Assembly: GCA_021772955.1 (NCBI GenBank)
Contig: JAJFKZ010000052.1
Span: 1-33,256, forward strand
From: Gammaproteobacteria bacterium
GTDB lineage: Bacteria; Pseudomonadota; Gammaproteobacteria; Xanthomonadales; Wenzhouxiangellaceae
Length of the DNA: 33,256 nucleotides
Direction of reading: 5' to 3'
How positions within the stretch are numbered: the first letter of the stretch is position 1; each line of letters opens with the position of its first letter. The notes under the pieces were generated by a model that was not told where the DNA came from, ran no database searches, and saw only the letters and a list, made by a program, of their open reading frames with translations. Shown here in pieces: positions 22,312 through 29,724 of this stretch. A program made the position numbers and the translations under genes.

Positions 22312-24322
22312 TACCGAACTGCACACAAAATCAGCAGCTGGCGACAGCCTGCCCACAGCAACAACAGCTCAGTCGGTCGCCAAAATCTCGCAGGATTTCG
22401 ACACCGCTCTGACGCAACTGGAGCAGGCAGCAGTGTTTGCCAAGGAACGCTATCAGACCGATGTGTTTCAGTTGGCAGGCCAGTTGCTGCAAAGCAACGA
22501 GGGCATGCTTGCGCTGCAGCAGTATGCGCAGCGCTTCGATGCTGCCGGGGTGTTTCATAAGGGGCCATGGGAACACCCCGATAAACTCATGCCACAACTG
22601 GTGGGCGGTGGTCTGCTGGGCGAGACGGTGTATCCGGTGCTGGAGTCACTCAGTGAGCTACGCATGCTAGCGATTGCCACCGGCAAGAGTGAGCATGCGC
22701 AGATGTCTGCCCAGCAGGCGATCCAGTTTCTGCGTGATGTGATCATCAACAATCTGGATTTGATGTTCGGTGACAGCAGCGAAGCTTCCAGACAACGACC
22801 ACAGATTTTTGCCCGGGCCCAACGCTTGCTGAACCTGATCGCCGCACAGATTCCGATGGCTGGCCTGCGTGATGAAGTGGTCGCTGAAATCGGCTTTATC
22901 CAGGCGCAACGGCCGATCCTGGTGCAGCGCAGCATTGATCTTATCCATTATGCTGAGCGCCTGCCGAAGCAGGACGAAGCGGCGGTCAGCAGTGAATTGC
23001 TGGAGACCTATGTGCGGGCACTCGGCAAGCCCGGGCCATTGTCCCAGGCCAGCGCTGATCTCACCGACTATCGCAGACTTTTACGCACGGCTGAATCTCA
23101 TCAGATCGAGGCTGAGTGTAAGGCGTTTGCCTACACTCTGCAGGAAACCGGGCTCAGCAATCCCTGGCATGCGGTCTTATTGCGTTTTCTGGGCCGCCAG
23201 CATCCGGAGTTGCTGGCCATGGCGCTGGGCGTGAATGACTATGGCATTGCCACCATCAGTGAAGACGAGTCACTGGCCGTGGACCTGCTGCGGGTGGCCA
23301 TCACCCCGGCGACTCATGCCGCCATTTATGGCTTTGCCGGCCTGCTCGAACGTGGTCTGCTGAATCGGCCGGCAGTTGCCGCCGGACTGCGACGACTGGT
23401 GGACCTGGATATACATCCGGAAGTCACCAAGCTGCTGCTGGAGAATTATCCAAAAGGCCACGGCCTGACCGCCAACATGATCCTGCTGGCAGGCACATTC
23501 AGCGTGCTGGGACAGCCGCTGGGTATCGGCCAGGGCCACAACCCTACCTGTCAGGCGGCCCGGGGCATCAGCCTGTGGAGCCGGCACGAGCCCAACTATC
23601 TGCTGGAATTGATCGCCACCGCGGCCCGCAATGACCTGGTTGAGATCGAGTTCGAAGGCGTGCAGTTAAGCTCGGCAGACCTGCTCGGCGGTGTTGCCGG
23701 GGGCAAGATTGACGCGCGCCTGGATCCGGTATCGCGATTGCTGGTACCGCATCTTGACCGGCTCTATGACGAGTTCATGCGCCGCGCTGCGCTACGTGGT
23801 GAAGATGGGCACAAATGGGTCAACCGCGCCTTGTATGGCCGTCAGATCGCCAGTGGTTTCGCCTCGATACTGGATATCACTGGCTGCGTCAGTGGTTATG
23901 AAGATTTCCTGCGCTTGTTTTATGCCTCACATCATCCCGACTACAATGATGAACATGAACTGATCTACCCTAACCCGGTAGGGCTATTGATCACGGATAT
24001 TCATGGCCGTTTACTGGGGCCGCACGCGGTGTCCATTCTGCGCGTCGCCACCGACACTGACAACAAGCTGCGAATATATTTTTTCAACCCCAACAATGAG
24101 GGACGACAGAACTGGGGGCAGGACATCAAGCCTACTGTCAGTGGCCATGGCGAGGTACCAGGTGAATCTTCACTGCCGTTTGAGCAGTTCGTCTCGCGAT
24201 TGTATGCCTATCACTATAGCCCCTATGAAACCGGCGATGCCTTCGCCGTGACGGCCGAGGCGCTGCAACGAATCGAATCCATGGCCCGCAGCAGTTGGGG
24301 TGAAGCCTATACCTGGCTGTAA
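22295..24322 (+). CDS. Large protein with a possible papain-like C-H-N triad, coupled to the ATP-grasp gene
   Basis: 675 residues from a TTG at 22295, supported by GGGAA five bases upstream and by overlap with the ATP-grasp gene; no ATG is available before residue 70. Residues 1-400 look largely helical (VFQLAGQLLQSNEGMLALQQYAQ). The C-terminal part has three candidate catalytic positions in papain order: C419 in GQGHNPTCQAARGISLWS, H577 in LLGPHAVSILRV, and N598 in YFFNPNNEG. An aromatic-rich FF-N/D-P-N segment 20 residues after the His is reminiscent of YopT/AvrPphB-type cysteine proteases, where it is FDPN. Hydrolysis or transglutamination of a peptide bond is conceivable. The protein family itself is not recognised. 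No signal peptide. Confidence 0.75.
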   Translation: MISTNSTELHTKSAAGDSLPTATTAQSVAKISQDFDTALTQLEQAAVFAKERYQTDVFQLAGQLLQSNEGMLALQQYAQRFDAAGVFHKGPWEHPDKLMPQLVGGGLLGETVYPVLESLSELRMLAIATGKSEHAQMSAQQAIQFLRDVIINNLDLMFGDSSEASRQRPQIFARAQRLLNLIAAQIPMAGLRDEVVAEIGFIQAQRPILVQRSIDLIHYAERLPKQDEAAVSSELLETYVRALGKPGPLSQASADLTDYRRLLRTAESHQIEAECKAFAYTLQETGLSNPWHAVLLRFLGRQHPELLAMALGVNDYGIATISEDESLAVDLLRVAITPATHAAIYGFAGLLERGLLNRPAVAAGLRRLVDLDIHPEVTKLLLENYPKGHGLTANMILLAGTFSVLGQPLGIGQGHNPTCQAARGISLWSRHEPNYLLELIATAARNDLVEIEFEGVQLSSADLLGGVAGGKIDARLDPVSRLLVPHLDRLYDEFMRRAALRGEDGHKWVNRALYGRQIASGFASILDITGCVSGYEDFLRLFYASHHPDYNDEHELIYPNPVGLLITDIHGRLLGPHAVSILRVATDTDNKLRIYFFNPNNEGRQNWGQDIKPTVSGHGEVPGESSLPFEQFVSRLYAYHYSPYETGDAFAVTAEALQRIESMARSSWGEAYTWL

Positions 24323-24342
24323 GGTGCTGATATTACTGAATC

Positions 24343-24370
24343 TTCAGAGCTCTTCATTTTATGTTATAAT
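24343..24370 (+). promoter_or_regulatory. Strong extended -10 promoter of the GNAT gene
   Basis: TTCAGA (24343-24348, 4 of 6) is 16 bases before a perfect TATAAT (24365-24370), which is preceded by TGT, making an extended -10. The start point would be near 24377, with AAGGAGAG eight to ten bases before the ATG at 24403. This is one of the best sigma70 promoters in the window. Confidence 0.75.
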
Positions 24371-24402
24371 AATCAGATAGTTATGAAATAAAAGGAGAGT
24401 TG

Positions 24403-24948
24403 ATGAACACAGCATTACAGCAACCCAAGGCAGCTGCCTGCAAGCACGATCTGACCATTAGCCCGGCCCGGCTGGAGCACATGACAGATGTGGTCGATAT
24501 TATCAGCTCATCAGCAAAGTGGTATGAAGGCTTCGTCGATCCCAAGGACATGACCGAGCATCACGTGGATGCCGAATGGGCCAGGGAAAACTTCACCAAA
24601 CGTGATTTCTATGTGGCCAGAGTGGATGATGAGATCGTCGGCACCATTACCCTGCAAGAAGTCAACGACGCCTATATCTATTTGGGTTACGTGTATCTGC
24701 ATACCGACCATGTCGGTCAAGGCTACGGCGGCATGAAGCTGGACTGGGCCGCAAAAGAAGCGCGCCGGCGTGGTAAGAAGGCGCTGGTGCTGATTGCCCA
24801 CCCGGAAGCTGACTGGGCCATTCGCGCTTATGAAAAATTTGGTTTTAAGCGTGTGTTCACCGACAAAAAAGACATTCTCAACTGGTGTGATGGCTGGATG
24901 AAGCCCTATTACGAAGAAGGCTTTCATTTTTATCAGTACGATGTTTGA
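24403..24948 (+). CDS. GNAT family N-acetyltransferase
   Basis: 181 residues from the ATG at 24403 behind AAGGAGAG. The GNAT fold is visible: ISPARLEHMTDVVDII (beta1-alpha1), KRDFYVARVDDEIVGTITLQEVN (beta2-beta4), YLGYVYLHTDHVGQGYGGMKLDWA with the acetyl-CoA-binding GQGYGG loop, and KALVLIAHPEADWAIRAYEKFGFKRVF (beta5-alpha4). It has its own strong promoter 80 bp after the papain-like gene, yet lies in the same direction and may act on the product of the ATP-grasp enzyme. Substrate unknown. Followed by a strong bidirectional terminator. Confidence 0.88.
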   Translation: MNTALQQPKAAACKHDLTISPARLEHMTDVVDIISSSAKWYEGFVDPKDMTEHHVDAEWARENFTKRDFYVARVDDEIVGTITLQEVNDAYIYLGYVYLHTDHVGQGYGGMKLDWAAKEARRRGKKALVLIAHPEADWAIRAYEKFGFKRVFTDKKDILNWCDGWMKPYYEEGFHFYQYDV

Positions 24949-24972
24949 GTAGCCTGCCTGATTGCAATCAGC

Positions 24973-25003
24973 AAAAAACGCCGGCTAAAAGCCGGCGTTT
25001 TTT
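24973..25003. terminator. Bidirectional terminator of the GNAT and peroxidase genes
   Basis: A6 plus CGCCGGCT (24973-24986) faces AGCCGGCG plus T6 (24990-25003) around AAA: a 14-bp perfect stem with U-tracts on both strands, placed between two converging genes. Confidence 0.95.
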
Positions 25004-25048
25004 ATGCCGCTTGAAAGACCTCTGGTTGCAACATGGGTGCAGTCGCGC

Positions 25049-26047
25049 TTACTCGAATGGTTGCGGTTGCGGCGTGTCTGCAGCTGAGGGTGGCAGCTGT
25101 GGCAGGGTGACTTCGGGCAGTACGCCGGTTAGGGTCTTCAAAAAAGCCACGATCTGCTCATTTCCCGGTTCGCTAAAAGCTTTGCCCAGCTGAATTTTCC
25201 CCATCGTGTCCACTGCGTCACTCAGGGTCTTGGCGGCACCGTCATGAAAATACGGATAAGTCAGTTCGACATTGCGCAAGGTAGGCACCTTGAACATAAA
25301 ACGATCGGCGTCCTTGCCGGTGACCGCAAAACGACCTGTCGATGGGTTATCCGTCTGATAAGGAGCCACCAGCCCCATTTTCTGATAGGTGTTGCCACCC
25401 ACGGCGGCACCGTTATGGCAAGCCACACAGCCAGATAGCTTGAACAGCTGATAACCGGCCAATTCATTGTCGGTCAGGGCATCGGCATCGCCGAGCAGCC
25501 ATTGATCAAAACGAGATCCTGGCGTGACCAGGGTTTTCTCGAATTCGGCAATGGCATCAGTGACCCGATCAATGTTGATCGTGGCATCGCCGAATGTCAG
25601 TCTGAACTGTGTGACGTAGTCCGGAATGGATTTGAGCACATCAATTGCCAGCGCGTGACTGGAAGCCATTTCCTTCGGGTTGGCAATCGGCCCGCCAGCC
25701 TGTTCTTTCAGATCGGCCGCACGTCCATCCCAGAACTGCGCCAGATTCAGGCTGGAATTCAGCACGGTTGGCGAGTTGATCGGTCCTTGCTGCCAGCCAT
25801 GACCAATCGATGTGGTCAGGTTGTCGGTGCCGCCCATGGCCAGATTGTGACAAGAATTGCACGAGAGATAACCGGATTTGGACAAGCGCGGGTCAAAATA
25901 CAGCATTTTGCCCAGTGCGGACTTGGCCATGTGGATCTCGGCCGGCGGTTCAATCGGTGCAATGGGTTCTTGTGCACACACCGACATCGTTGCGAGGGCG
26001 GTCAACAGGCCCGTGACCACGATTAAATAAGGAAATGAGCTACGCAT
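25049..26047 (-). CDS. Di-heme cytochrome c peroxidase family protein
   Basis: 332 residues. A signal peptide ends near VCA-Q, directing it to the periplasm. Two CXXCH heme sites are present: CNSCH (63-67) and CVACH (207-211). The family features MLYFDPRLSKSGYLSCNSCHN, NSPTVLNSSLN, QFWDGRAADL and FKVPTLRNVELTYPYFHDGA are in order. Such proteins reduce H2O2 to water with electrons from small c-type cytochromes, or belong to the MauG-like branch. The tail (PQLPPSAADTPQPQPFE) is proline-rich. The gene before it on the same strand is a broken cytochrome b561, which might have fed it electrons. Confidence 0.92.
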   Translation of the reverse strand: MRSSFPYLIVVTGLLTALATMSVCAQEPIAPIEPPAEIHMAKSALGKMLYFDPRLSKSGYLSCNSCHNLAMGGTDNLTTSIGHGWQQGPINSPTVLNSSLNLAQFWDGRAADLKEQAGGPIANPKEMASSHALAIDVLKSIPDYVTQFRLTFGDATINIDRVTDAIAEFEKTLVTPGSRFDQWLLGDADALTDNELAGYQLFKLSGCVACHNGAAVGGNTYQKMGLVAPYQTDNPSTGRFAVTGKDADRFMFKVPTLRNVELTYPYFHDGAAKTLSDAVDTMGKIQLGKAFSEPGNEQIVAFLKTLTGVLPEVTLPQLPPSAADTPQPQPFE

Positions 26048-26105
26048 AAATCTGACTCCTGACTGATATGGACCGATTGGTTAAAGTTGATAGTTATTTA
26101 AGGTA

Positions 26106-26133
26106 ATTATAATATTGGTCTTATGCAAGTCTA
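26106..26133 (-). promoter_or_regulatory. Probable promoter of the di-heme peroxidase
   Basis: On the minus strand TAGACT (26133-26128, 4 of 6) and a perfect TATAAT (26111-26106) are separated by 16 bases. A degenerate FNR-like site, TTGATAGTTATTTA (26087-26100), lies downstream of the -10 and its role is doubtful. The peroxidase can thus be expressed independently of the broken gene upstream. Confidence 0.5.
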
Positions 26134-27074
26134 TTGCAACTTTTTCTTGTTGCCGTCGAACATGGCTTTGGGCAGGTTTTCCCGATGCCGCCAGGACGAT
26201 GCCAAAACCCCGAGCAGGTGCAGGATCACCAGCGTCAAGGCTGGTGCCCTGTCACACCTCATACGGCACTTTCAGCCAGGCTAGAAGCGGTCAGCTGCCA
26301 GGCGCGCGAGCGCAGGACTAGCTGTGCTAATTCAAGCGAGTGCAACACCGCAGATGGCCACTTATCGCCTGGCCCACAGGGAGACTGGCATTGGCACCAA
26401 TGCTGTGTTGCAGTTCTTGGCAAGGGCGTGCCATTACCTGCAAACTGCGCCTTGCCTTGGTGCAAATGCCAGGCTCTGCAAGCGTCGGATGAGGCGTGAC
26501 AGGGCACAAGGTTCACAAACAGCTCATGCGTTTCTTCCCAAAATTCTTCCGCAGATTCGTTTTCTGACTTGTTGCCAGGCGTATTGCTATCCTCATCCTC
26601 ATCTTCATCTTCATCAAATTGAAAGGCAGCTGGCATGTCCACATTAGCCGTGGCGCCGGGTTGACTGGTCATTAACGACGCCAGTGGCCCGTGGCCATGC
26701 ACACCGTGCAACACCAGACCACTTGCCAGGGTCAGGCTCAGCATCAGCACCAGCAGCACAGCCATGCAGGCACCGGCAGGGTTGTGACCCAGGTAGCGGT
26801 GCGCATCGCCACGCACCAGGCTTTTGATATAGTTGAAGGCAGCCAGCGGAGAGCAGTGCCAGCCGGACAAGCCGCCATAGCCTTTACTGGCCAGCCCCAG
26901 GCCAACGCGAAGCAGCAACAGTGCCACCATAAGATAGCCAGACCAGACATGCACGCTGCGATAATCATCTCCAGTCAGGTAGCTGATCAGAAAGGCTGTG
27001 ACCAGTAACCAGTGCAATACTCTTAGCCAGAGTGGCCAGACTCTGATAATCGTTGTCTGTGTAGGGCTGTTCAT
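26131..27074 (-). pseudogene. Cytochrome b561-type di-heme membrane protein gene, disrupted by a 266-bp element
   Basis: The frame starts at the ATG at 27074 (GGAG upstream). It encodes WPLWLRVLHWLLVTAFLISYLTG, VHVWSGYLMVALLLLRVGLG, then a helix TLASGLVLHGVHGHG, an acidic loop (DEDEDEDED) and EETHELFVNL. There it runs into foreign sequence (VPCHASSDA...) and stops at 26259. After the element, the fourth helix and tail continue in another frame: ALTLVILHLLGVLASSWRHR, then ENLPKAMFDGNKKKLQ and stop at 26131. Removing 26242-26507 joins NL to ALTL in frame. The lost part holds the last helix with a heme-ligand His. This family passes electrons to periplasmic cytochromes. Confidence 0.88.
26242..26507 (-). 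mobile_element. Structured repeat element, copy B, inserted in the cytochrome b gene
   Basis: 266 bp with imperfect terminal inverted repeats of about 24 bases (26244-26267 with 26484-26507, outer 12 bases GTGCCCTGTCAC identical). Read on the minus strand it has the plan of copy A: arm 1 stem of 16 bp (26457-26472 with 26385-26400, one mismatch) and arm 2 stem of 14 positions (26350-26363 with 26285-26298, two mismatches). Shared with copy A are AAGGCGC-GTT-GCAGG, CCCTTGCCAAGAA, the junction CTCCC-GTGGGCC, CTCGCTTGAATT and AGTCCTGCGCTCGCGCGCC. Flanks AAGGCT and AAGGTT could be a worn target duplication, but exact excision of 26242-26507 restores the gene. No protein is encoded. Confidence 0.8.
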
Positions 27075-27129
27075 GTTGCTGCTCCAATTTGACACATTGA
27101 GGAGTATGCGGCGCAGCTTTGTTATGATC

Positions 27130-27147
27130 ATCGAACAGATGTTCGAT
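27130..27147. promoter_or_regulatory. Palindromic operator candidate between divergent genes
   Basis: ATCGAAC-AGAT-GTTCGAT is a perfect 7-bp inverted repeat at 27130-27147, two bases after a plus-strand TATGAT (27123-27128). It lies between the cytochrome b gene and the LuxR-type regulator, a natural place for the regulator's own site. Confidence 0.5.
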
Positions 27148-27173
27148 TACAGCATTAATGGTACGTATGCCCG

Positions 27174-27698
27174 ATGAAGAGAAACCTGACAAGCTATCCC
27201 GAACACCTGCTGCTGATTGCTTTGCTGGTGGTCATCATCATTGCCAGCAGCTTTGACATTCTGTTGGATATCAGCCAGGGCGTGGGTGCTTACCACATTG
27301 TCCAGGAAGCCATTATTACCCTGCTGGCCATCATTGCAATGGTCTGGGTGTTGCGTTCATTGCGGCAAAAAATGCGAGAAATTCGACATCTGCGTGAGAG
27401 TTTGCGAGCCCAATACAAAGCCAGGGATCAGGCCAGTGTCGACAGTAGTCGGCAGCTGGCCACGGCGCGCCGGGAGCTGGCTGCAGAAATTCACCAGCAG
27501 TTCGAGCGTTGGGGCTTGTCTGCCAGCGAACAGCAGATTGGCATGCTGCTGATCAAGGGACTGACCCTGAAGGAAATCGCCAACATTCGTGACACCAATG
27601 AAAAGACCGTGCGTCAGCAGGCCTCATCGATTTATCAGAAGTCAGGGGTCAACGGCCGCCATGGCTTCAGCGCTTGGTTTATTGAAGATTTTTTGTAA
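27174..27698 (+). CDS. Membrane-anchored LuxR-type transcription regulator
   Basis: 174 residues. Two membrane helices (LLLIALLVVIIIASSFDILL and IITLLAIIAMVWVL) are followed by a long charged coiled coil (LRQKMREIRHLRESLRAQYKAR) and a C-terminal LuxR/GerE-type helix-turn-helix: LSASEQQIGMLLIKGLTLKEIANIRDTNEKTVRQQASSIYQKSGVNGR. It has no receiver domain, so it probably senses something in or at the inner membrane. It diverges from the cytochrome b/peroxidase genes, with about 100 bp and a palindrome between, and may control them. Confidence 0.85.
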   Translation: MKRNLTSYPEHLLLIALLVVIIIASSFDILLDISQGVGAYHIVQEAIITLLAIIAMVWVLRSLRQKMREIRHLRESLRAQYKARDQASVDSSRQLATARRELAAEIHQQFERWGLSASEQQIGMLLIKGLTLKEIANIRDTNEKTVRQQASSIYQKSGVNGRHGFSAWFIEDFL

Positions 27699-27721
27699 AC
27701 CAAAACTGCAGCAAGCTGCAA

Positions 27722-28087
27722 CTACAACGGTACGTGCTGGGCCAGCAGCTGTCTGAGTTTTTGCACCTGGCGACGTGTCCGTTGCAGTTCATCCAGCAAT
27801 TCCAGAGAGATTGCCAGGCCGGCTGCATCCAGCTCAAAAGCCTGTTGCATGCGTGCCGCTTTGGCCAACAACTGCAAGGTGTCGGCGCTGAAATGCCAGT
27901 CTTTGTTGCCACTGCGCGGTCGCGCTAACGGGGTAATGGTGCCGAATTCGACCAGTTGCTGTAACTGTTGATGTTCCATGCCACAGCGCAAACACAGTTC
28001 CTGCAAGGTGAATGTCAAGCTCTCGTTGACCAGCTCCACCGGTACGGATGGACTGACTGGTGAGGTTCCGGTTGGCTTCTTGCTCAT
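27722..28087 (-). CDS. cbpM: CbpM, modulator of the CbpA co-chaperone
   Basis: 121 residues. The MerR-like fold of CbpM is seen: LTFTLQELCLRCGMEHQQLQQLVEFGTITPL, then a basic turn and DWHFSADTLQLLAKAARMQQAFELDAAGLAISLELLDEL, ending in a coiled coil. CbpM binds the J domain of CbpA and blocks its action with DnaK. Its ATG overlaps the cbpA stop as ATGA, giving strict coupling. The N-terminal extension (SKKPTGTSPVSPSV) is longer than in E. coli. Confidence 0.9.
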   Translation of the reverse strand: MSKKPTGTSPVSPSVPVELVNESLTFTLQELCLRCGMEHQQLQQLVEFGTITPLARPRSGNKDWHFSADTLQLLAKAARMQQAFELDAAGLAISLELLDELQRTRRQVQKLRQLLAQHVPL

Positions 28088-29034
28088 GCCAGATTACCCC
28101 AGTCGGCGCGCGGGTCGTACTGGGTTTCGGCAGCCAATTGGCGATACAGTTCCCGGGCTTGATCGCTGTGCTGTTTGGGCATACTGATGCGCAGAATAAC
28201 AATCAGATCACCCGCTTTGGACAGGCCTTTGCCAACCAGACGCAGTTTCTGTCCACCGCTGGAGTCGGCAGGAATCTTGATATTCAAAGGTCCACCCAAT
28301 GAGGGAATCTTAATGGACGCGCCCAATGCTGCTTCTGTCGGGGTGATCGGTACGGTCAATTGCAAATGTTTGCCGTCCACCACAAACAGCGGATGCGGCG
28401 CCAGGTCAATCTCAATGAACAGATCGCCATTTTCGGCGCCACCCATGCCTGGCCCACCCTGACCCTTGAGACGAATCTGCTGGCCGCGAGTAACGCCGGC
28501 GGGAATTTTTACCTTCAGGGTTTTGCGTCGTCGACGCAAATGGCCGTGTTCGTCGCTGTCTTGGATCTGAAACGAGATCTGTTTATCACCGCCCTGGTGT
28601 GCTTCATCCAGTAACAGTGCGAGCGTGCTGTGAACGTCCTCGCCACGTCGCCGAAAAGTTTGTCGGGCAGTGCGGTGTCCGGCCTGCTGCGCGCCGCCAA
28701 AGCCACCAAAGATGGACGAGAAGAAGTCACTGAAATCACCGTCAGCTGATGTCTGTTGACCGCCGTTGCGGGCCTGCCAGCCTGGTGGAGGCCGGAAGTT
28801 GCCATCATGGCCGCGTGCGCCGAGCTTGCGCAACTGATCGTATTCAGTGCGTTTGTCCTTGTCCTTCAGTACCTCGTAGGCCTCGCCGACTTCCTTGAAG
28901 TGTTGTTCTGCATCGGCTTCCTTGCTGACATCAGGATGGTATTTTCGCGCCAGCTTGCGATAGGCTTTGCGAATGGCATCGGTATCGGCATTTTCAGCCA
29001 CACCCATGATTTTATAGTAATCCTTGAATTCCAT
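28084..29034 (-). CDS. cbpA: CbpA, DnaJ-type co-chaperone without zinc finger
   Basis: 316 residues from the ATG at 29034; the open frame upstream is not conserved. The J domain MEFKDYYKIMGVAENADTDA... carries HPD at 33-35. A Gly/Phe-rich linker (FSDFFSSIFGGFGGAQ) follows, and no CXXCXGXG repeats, then the two C-terminal substrate-binding domains (LKVKIPAGVTRGQQIRLKGQ, GDLFIEIDLAPHPLF, GQKLRLVGKG). CbpA stimulates DnaK ATPase and, in E. coli, also binds curved DNA in stationary phase. cbpM follows with a four-base overlap. Confidence 0.93.
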   Translation of the reverse strand: MEFKDYYKIMGVAENADTDAIRKAYRKLARKYHPDVSKEADAEQHFKEVGEAYEVLKDKDKRTEYDQLRKLGARGHDGNFRPPPGWQARNGGQQTSADGDFSDFFSSIFGGFGGAQQAGHRTARQTFRRRGEDVHSTLALLLDEAHQGGDKQISFQIQDSDEHGHLRRRRKTLKVKIPAGVTRGQQIRLKGQGGPGMGGAENGDLFIEIDLAPHPLFVVDGKHLQLTVPITPTEAALGASIKIPSLGGPLNIKIPADSSGGQKLRLVGKGLSKAGDLIVILRISMPKQHSDQARELYRQLAAETQYDPRADWGNLA

Positions 29035-29081
29035 AACTGACAATATAGGTGCTTTTCGCACACAGCAAAGACATGTTGCAT

Positions 29082-29114
29082 AAAAAAATCCCGCCAACCA
29101 GGGGCTGGCGGGAT
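29082..29114 (-). terminator. Terminator of the 29142-29555 gene
   Basis: On the minus strand ATCCCGCCA (29114-29106) pairs with TGGCGGGAT (29096-29088), followed by seven T's down to 29082. It separates this gene from cbpA. Confidence 0.92.
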
Positions 29115-29141
29115 CTTGAACTCATTAATTGCGGAGGCGGA

Positions 29142-29555
29142 TCAGGCCTTGTTGTAGACAGCACCCAAGGTGGCGCCAAATACTATGTGGCCGATCATGC
29201 TGCCCATCAGCAGTTGCATGTTGCCGCCAGAGAACAGGCCATTGCCCATCATCGGCATGACCATGATCTGGGCCAGCATAAACAGGATCAAGCCATAGAT
29301 GATGCCCTGCAGTACACCGTTACCGGGTAGTTTGCCGTACAAAAACTTGGCGTAGATAATGGCCATGATGATGCCCAGAACAAAATGGATCATCCAGCCA
29401 GCGGCATAAGGCATGGCCATCATCGGATTGTTGCTGCCCAGCATGGTGCCAAAGTCCATTTTTGGCATCCCCATCATGGGGGCGACAAACATGGCCACGA
29501 TTGACATGACGGCCGTTGCTACAACACCGGCAATGATTGCTTTTGATGTATTCAT
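29142..29555 (-). CDS. Small four-helix membrane protein (DUF6789-like)
   Basis: 137 residues from the ATG at 29555; the open frame upstream is low-complexity and unlikely to be translated. Four hydrophobic helices are seen: AIIAGVVATAVMSIVAMFVAPMMG, MIHFVLGIIMAIIYAKFLYG, VLQGIIYGLILFMLAQIMVM and LLMGSMIGHIVFGATLGAVY. It is rich in Met and Gly, with small-residue packing motifs. It resembles the DUF6789/YqhR-type bacterial membrane proteins, an assignment made from pattern only. No function is known. Own terminator at 29082-29114. Confidence 0.75.
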   Translation of the reverse strand: MNTSKAIIAGVVATAVMSIVAMFVAPMMGMPKMDFGTMLGSNNPMMAMPYAAGWMIHFVLGIIMAIIYAKFLYGKLPGNGVLQGIIYGLILFMLAQIMVMPMMGNGLFSGGNMQLLMGSMIGHIVFGATLGAVYNKA

Positions 29556-29678
29556 ACTGATTGTTCCCGATATGTGGTTGGTGGTTTGAGCAGCATACAC
29601 CGATACGACTTTAGCAGCAAGTTGAGCGCAATGGCCTGCCGACCGCACACTGGATCGAAGTGCAACAATCAACTCGCA

Positions 29679-29703
29679 CCCAGACTGCCCGGGGCAGTCT
29701 GGG
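29679..29703. terminator. Strong hairpin after the DUF885 gene
   Basis: CCCAGACTGC (29679-29688) pairs perfectly with GCAGTCTGGG (29694-29703) around CCCGG. No U-tract follows on the minus strand, so it may act as an mRNA-protecting hairpin rather than a terminator for the gene ending at 29725. Confidence 0.55.
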
Positions 29704-29724
29704 CAAGGTTCGACGGGCGTGTGC

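Noticed and set aside
26087-26100. FNR box for the di-heme peroxidase
   Set aside because: Only one half-site is good, and it lies downstream of the best -10, so activation from it is unlikely. It is mentioned only as a weak possibility.
26259-26500. C-terminal reading of the cytochrome b frame through the element as a genuine protein end
   Set aside because: The true family C-terminus is found intact beyond the element in another frame, so this stretch is insertion sequence.
27130-27147. LexA/SOS box
   Set aside because: The core fits the Bacillus-type box, but gammaproteobacterial LexA normally uses CTGT-N8-ACAG and no DNA-repair gene is adjacent.
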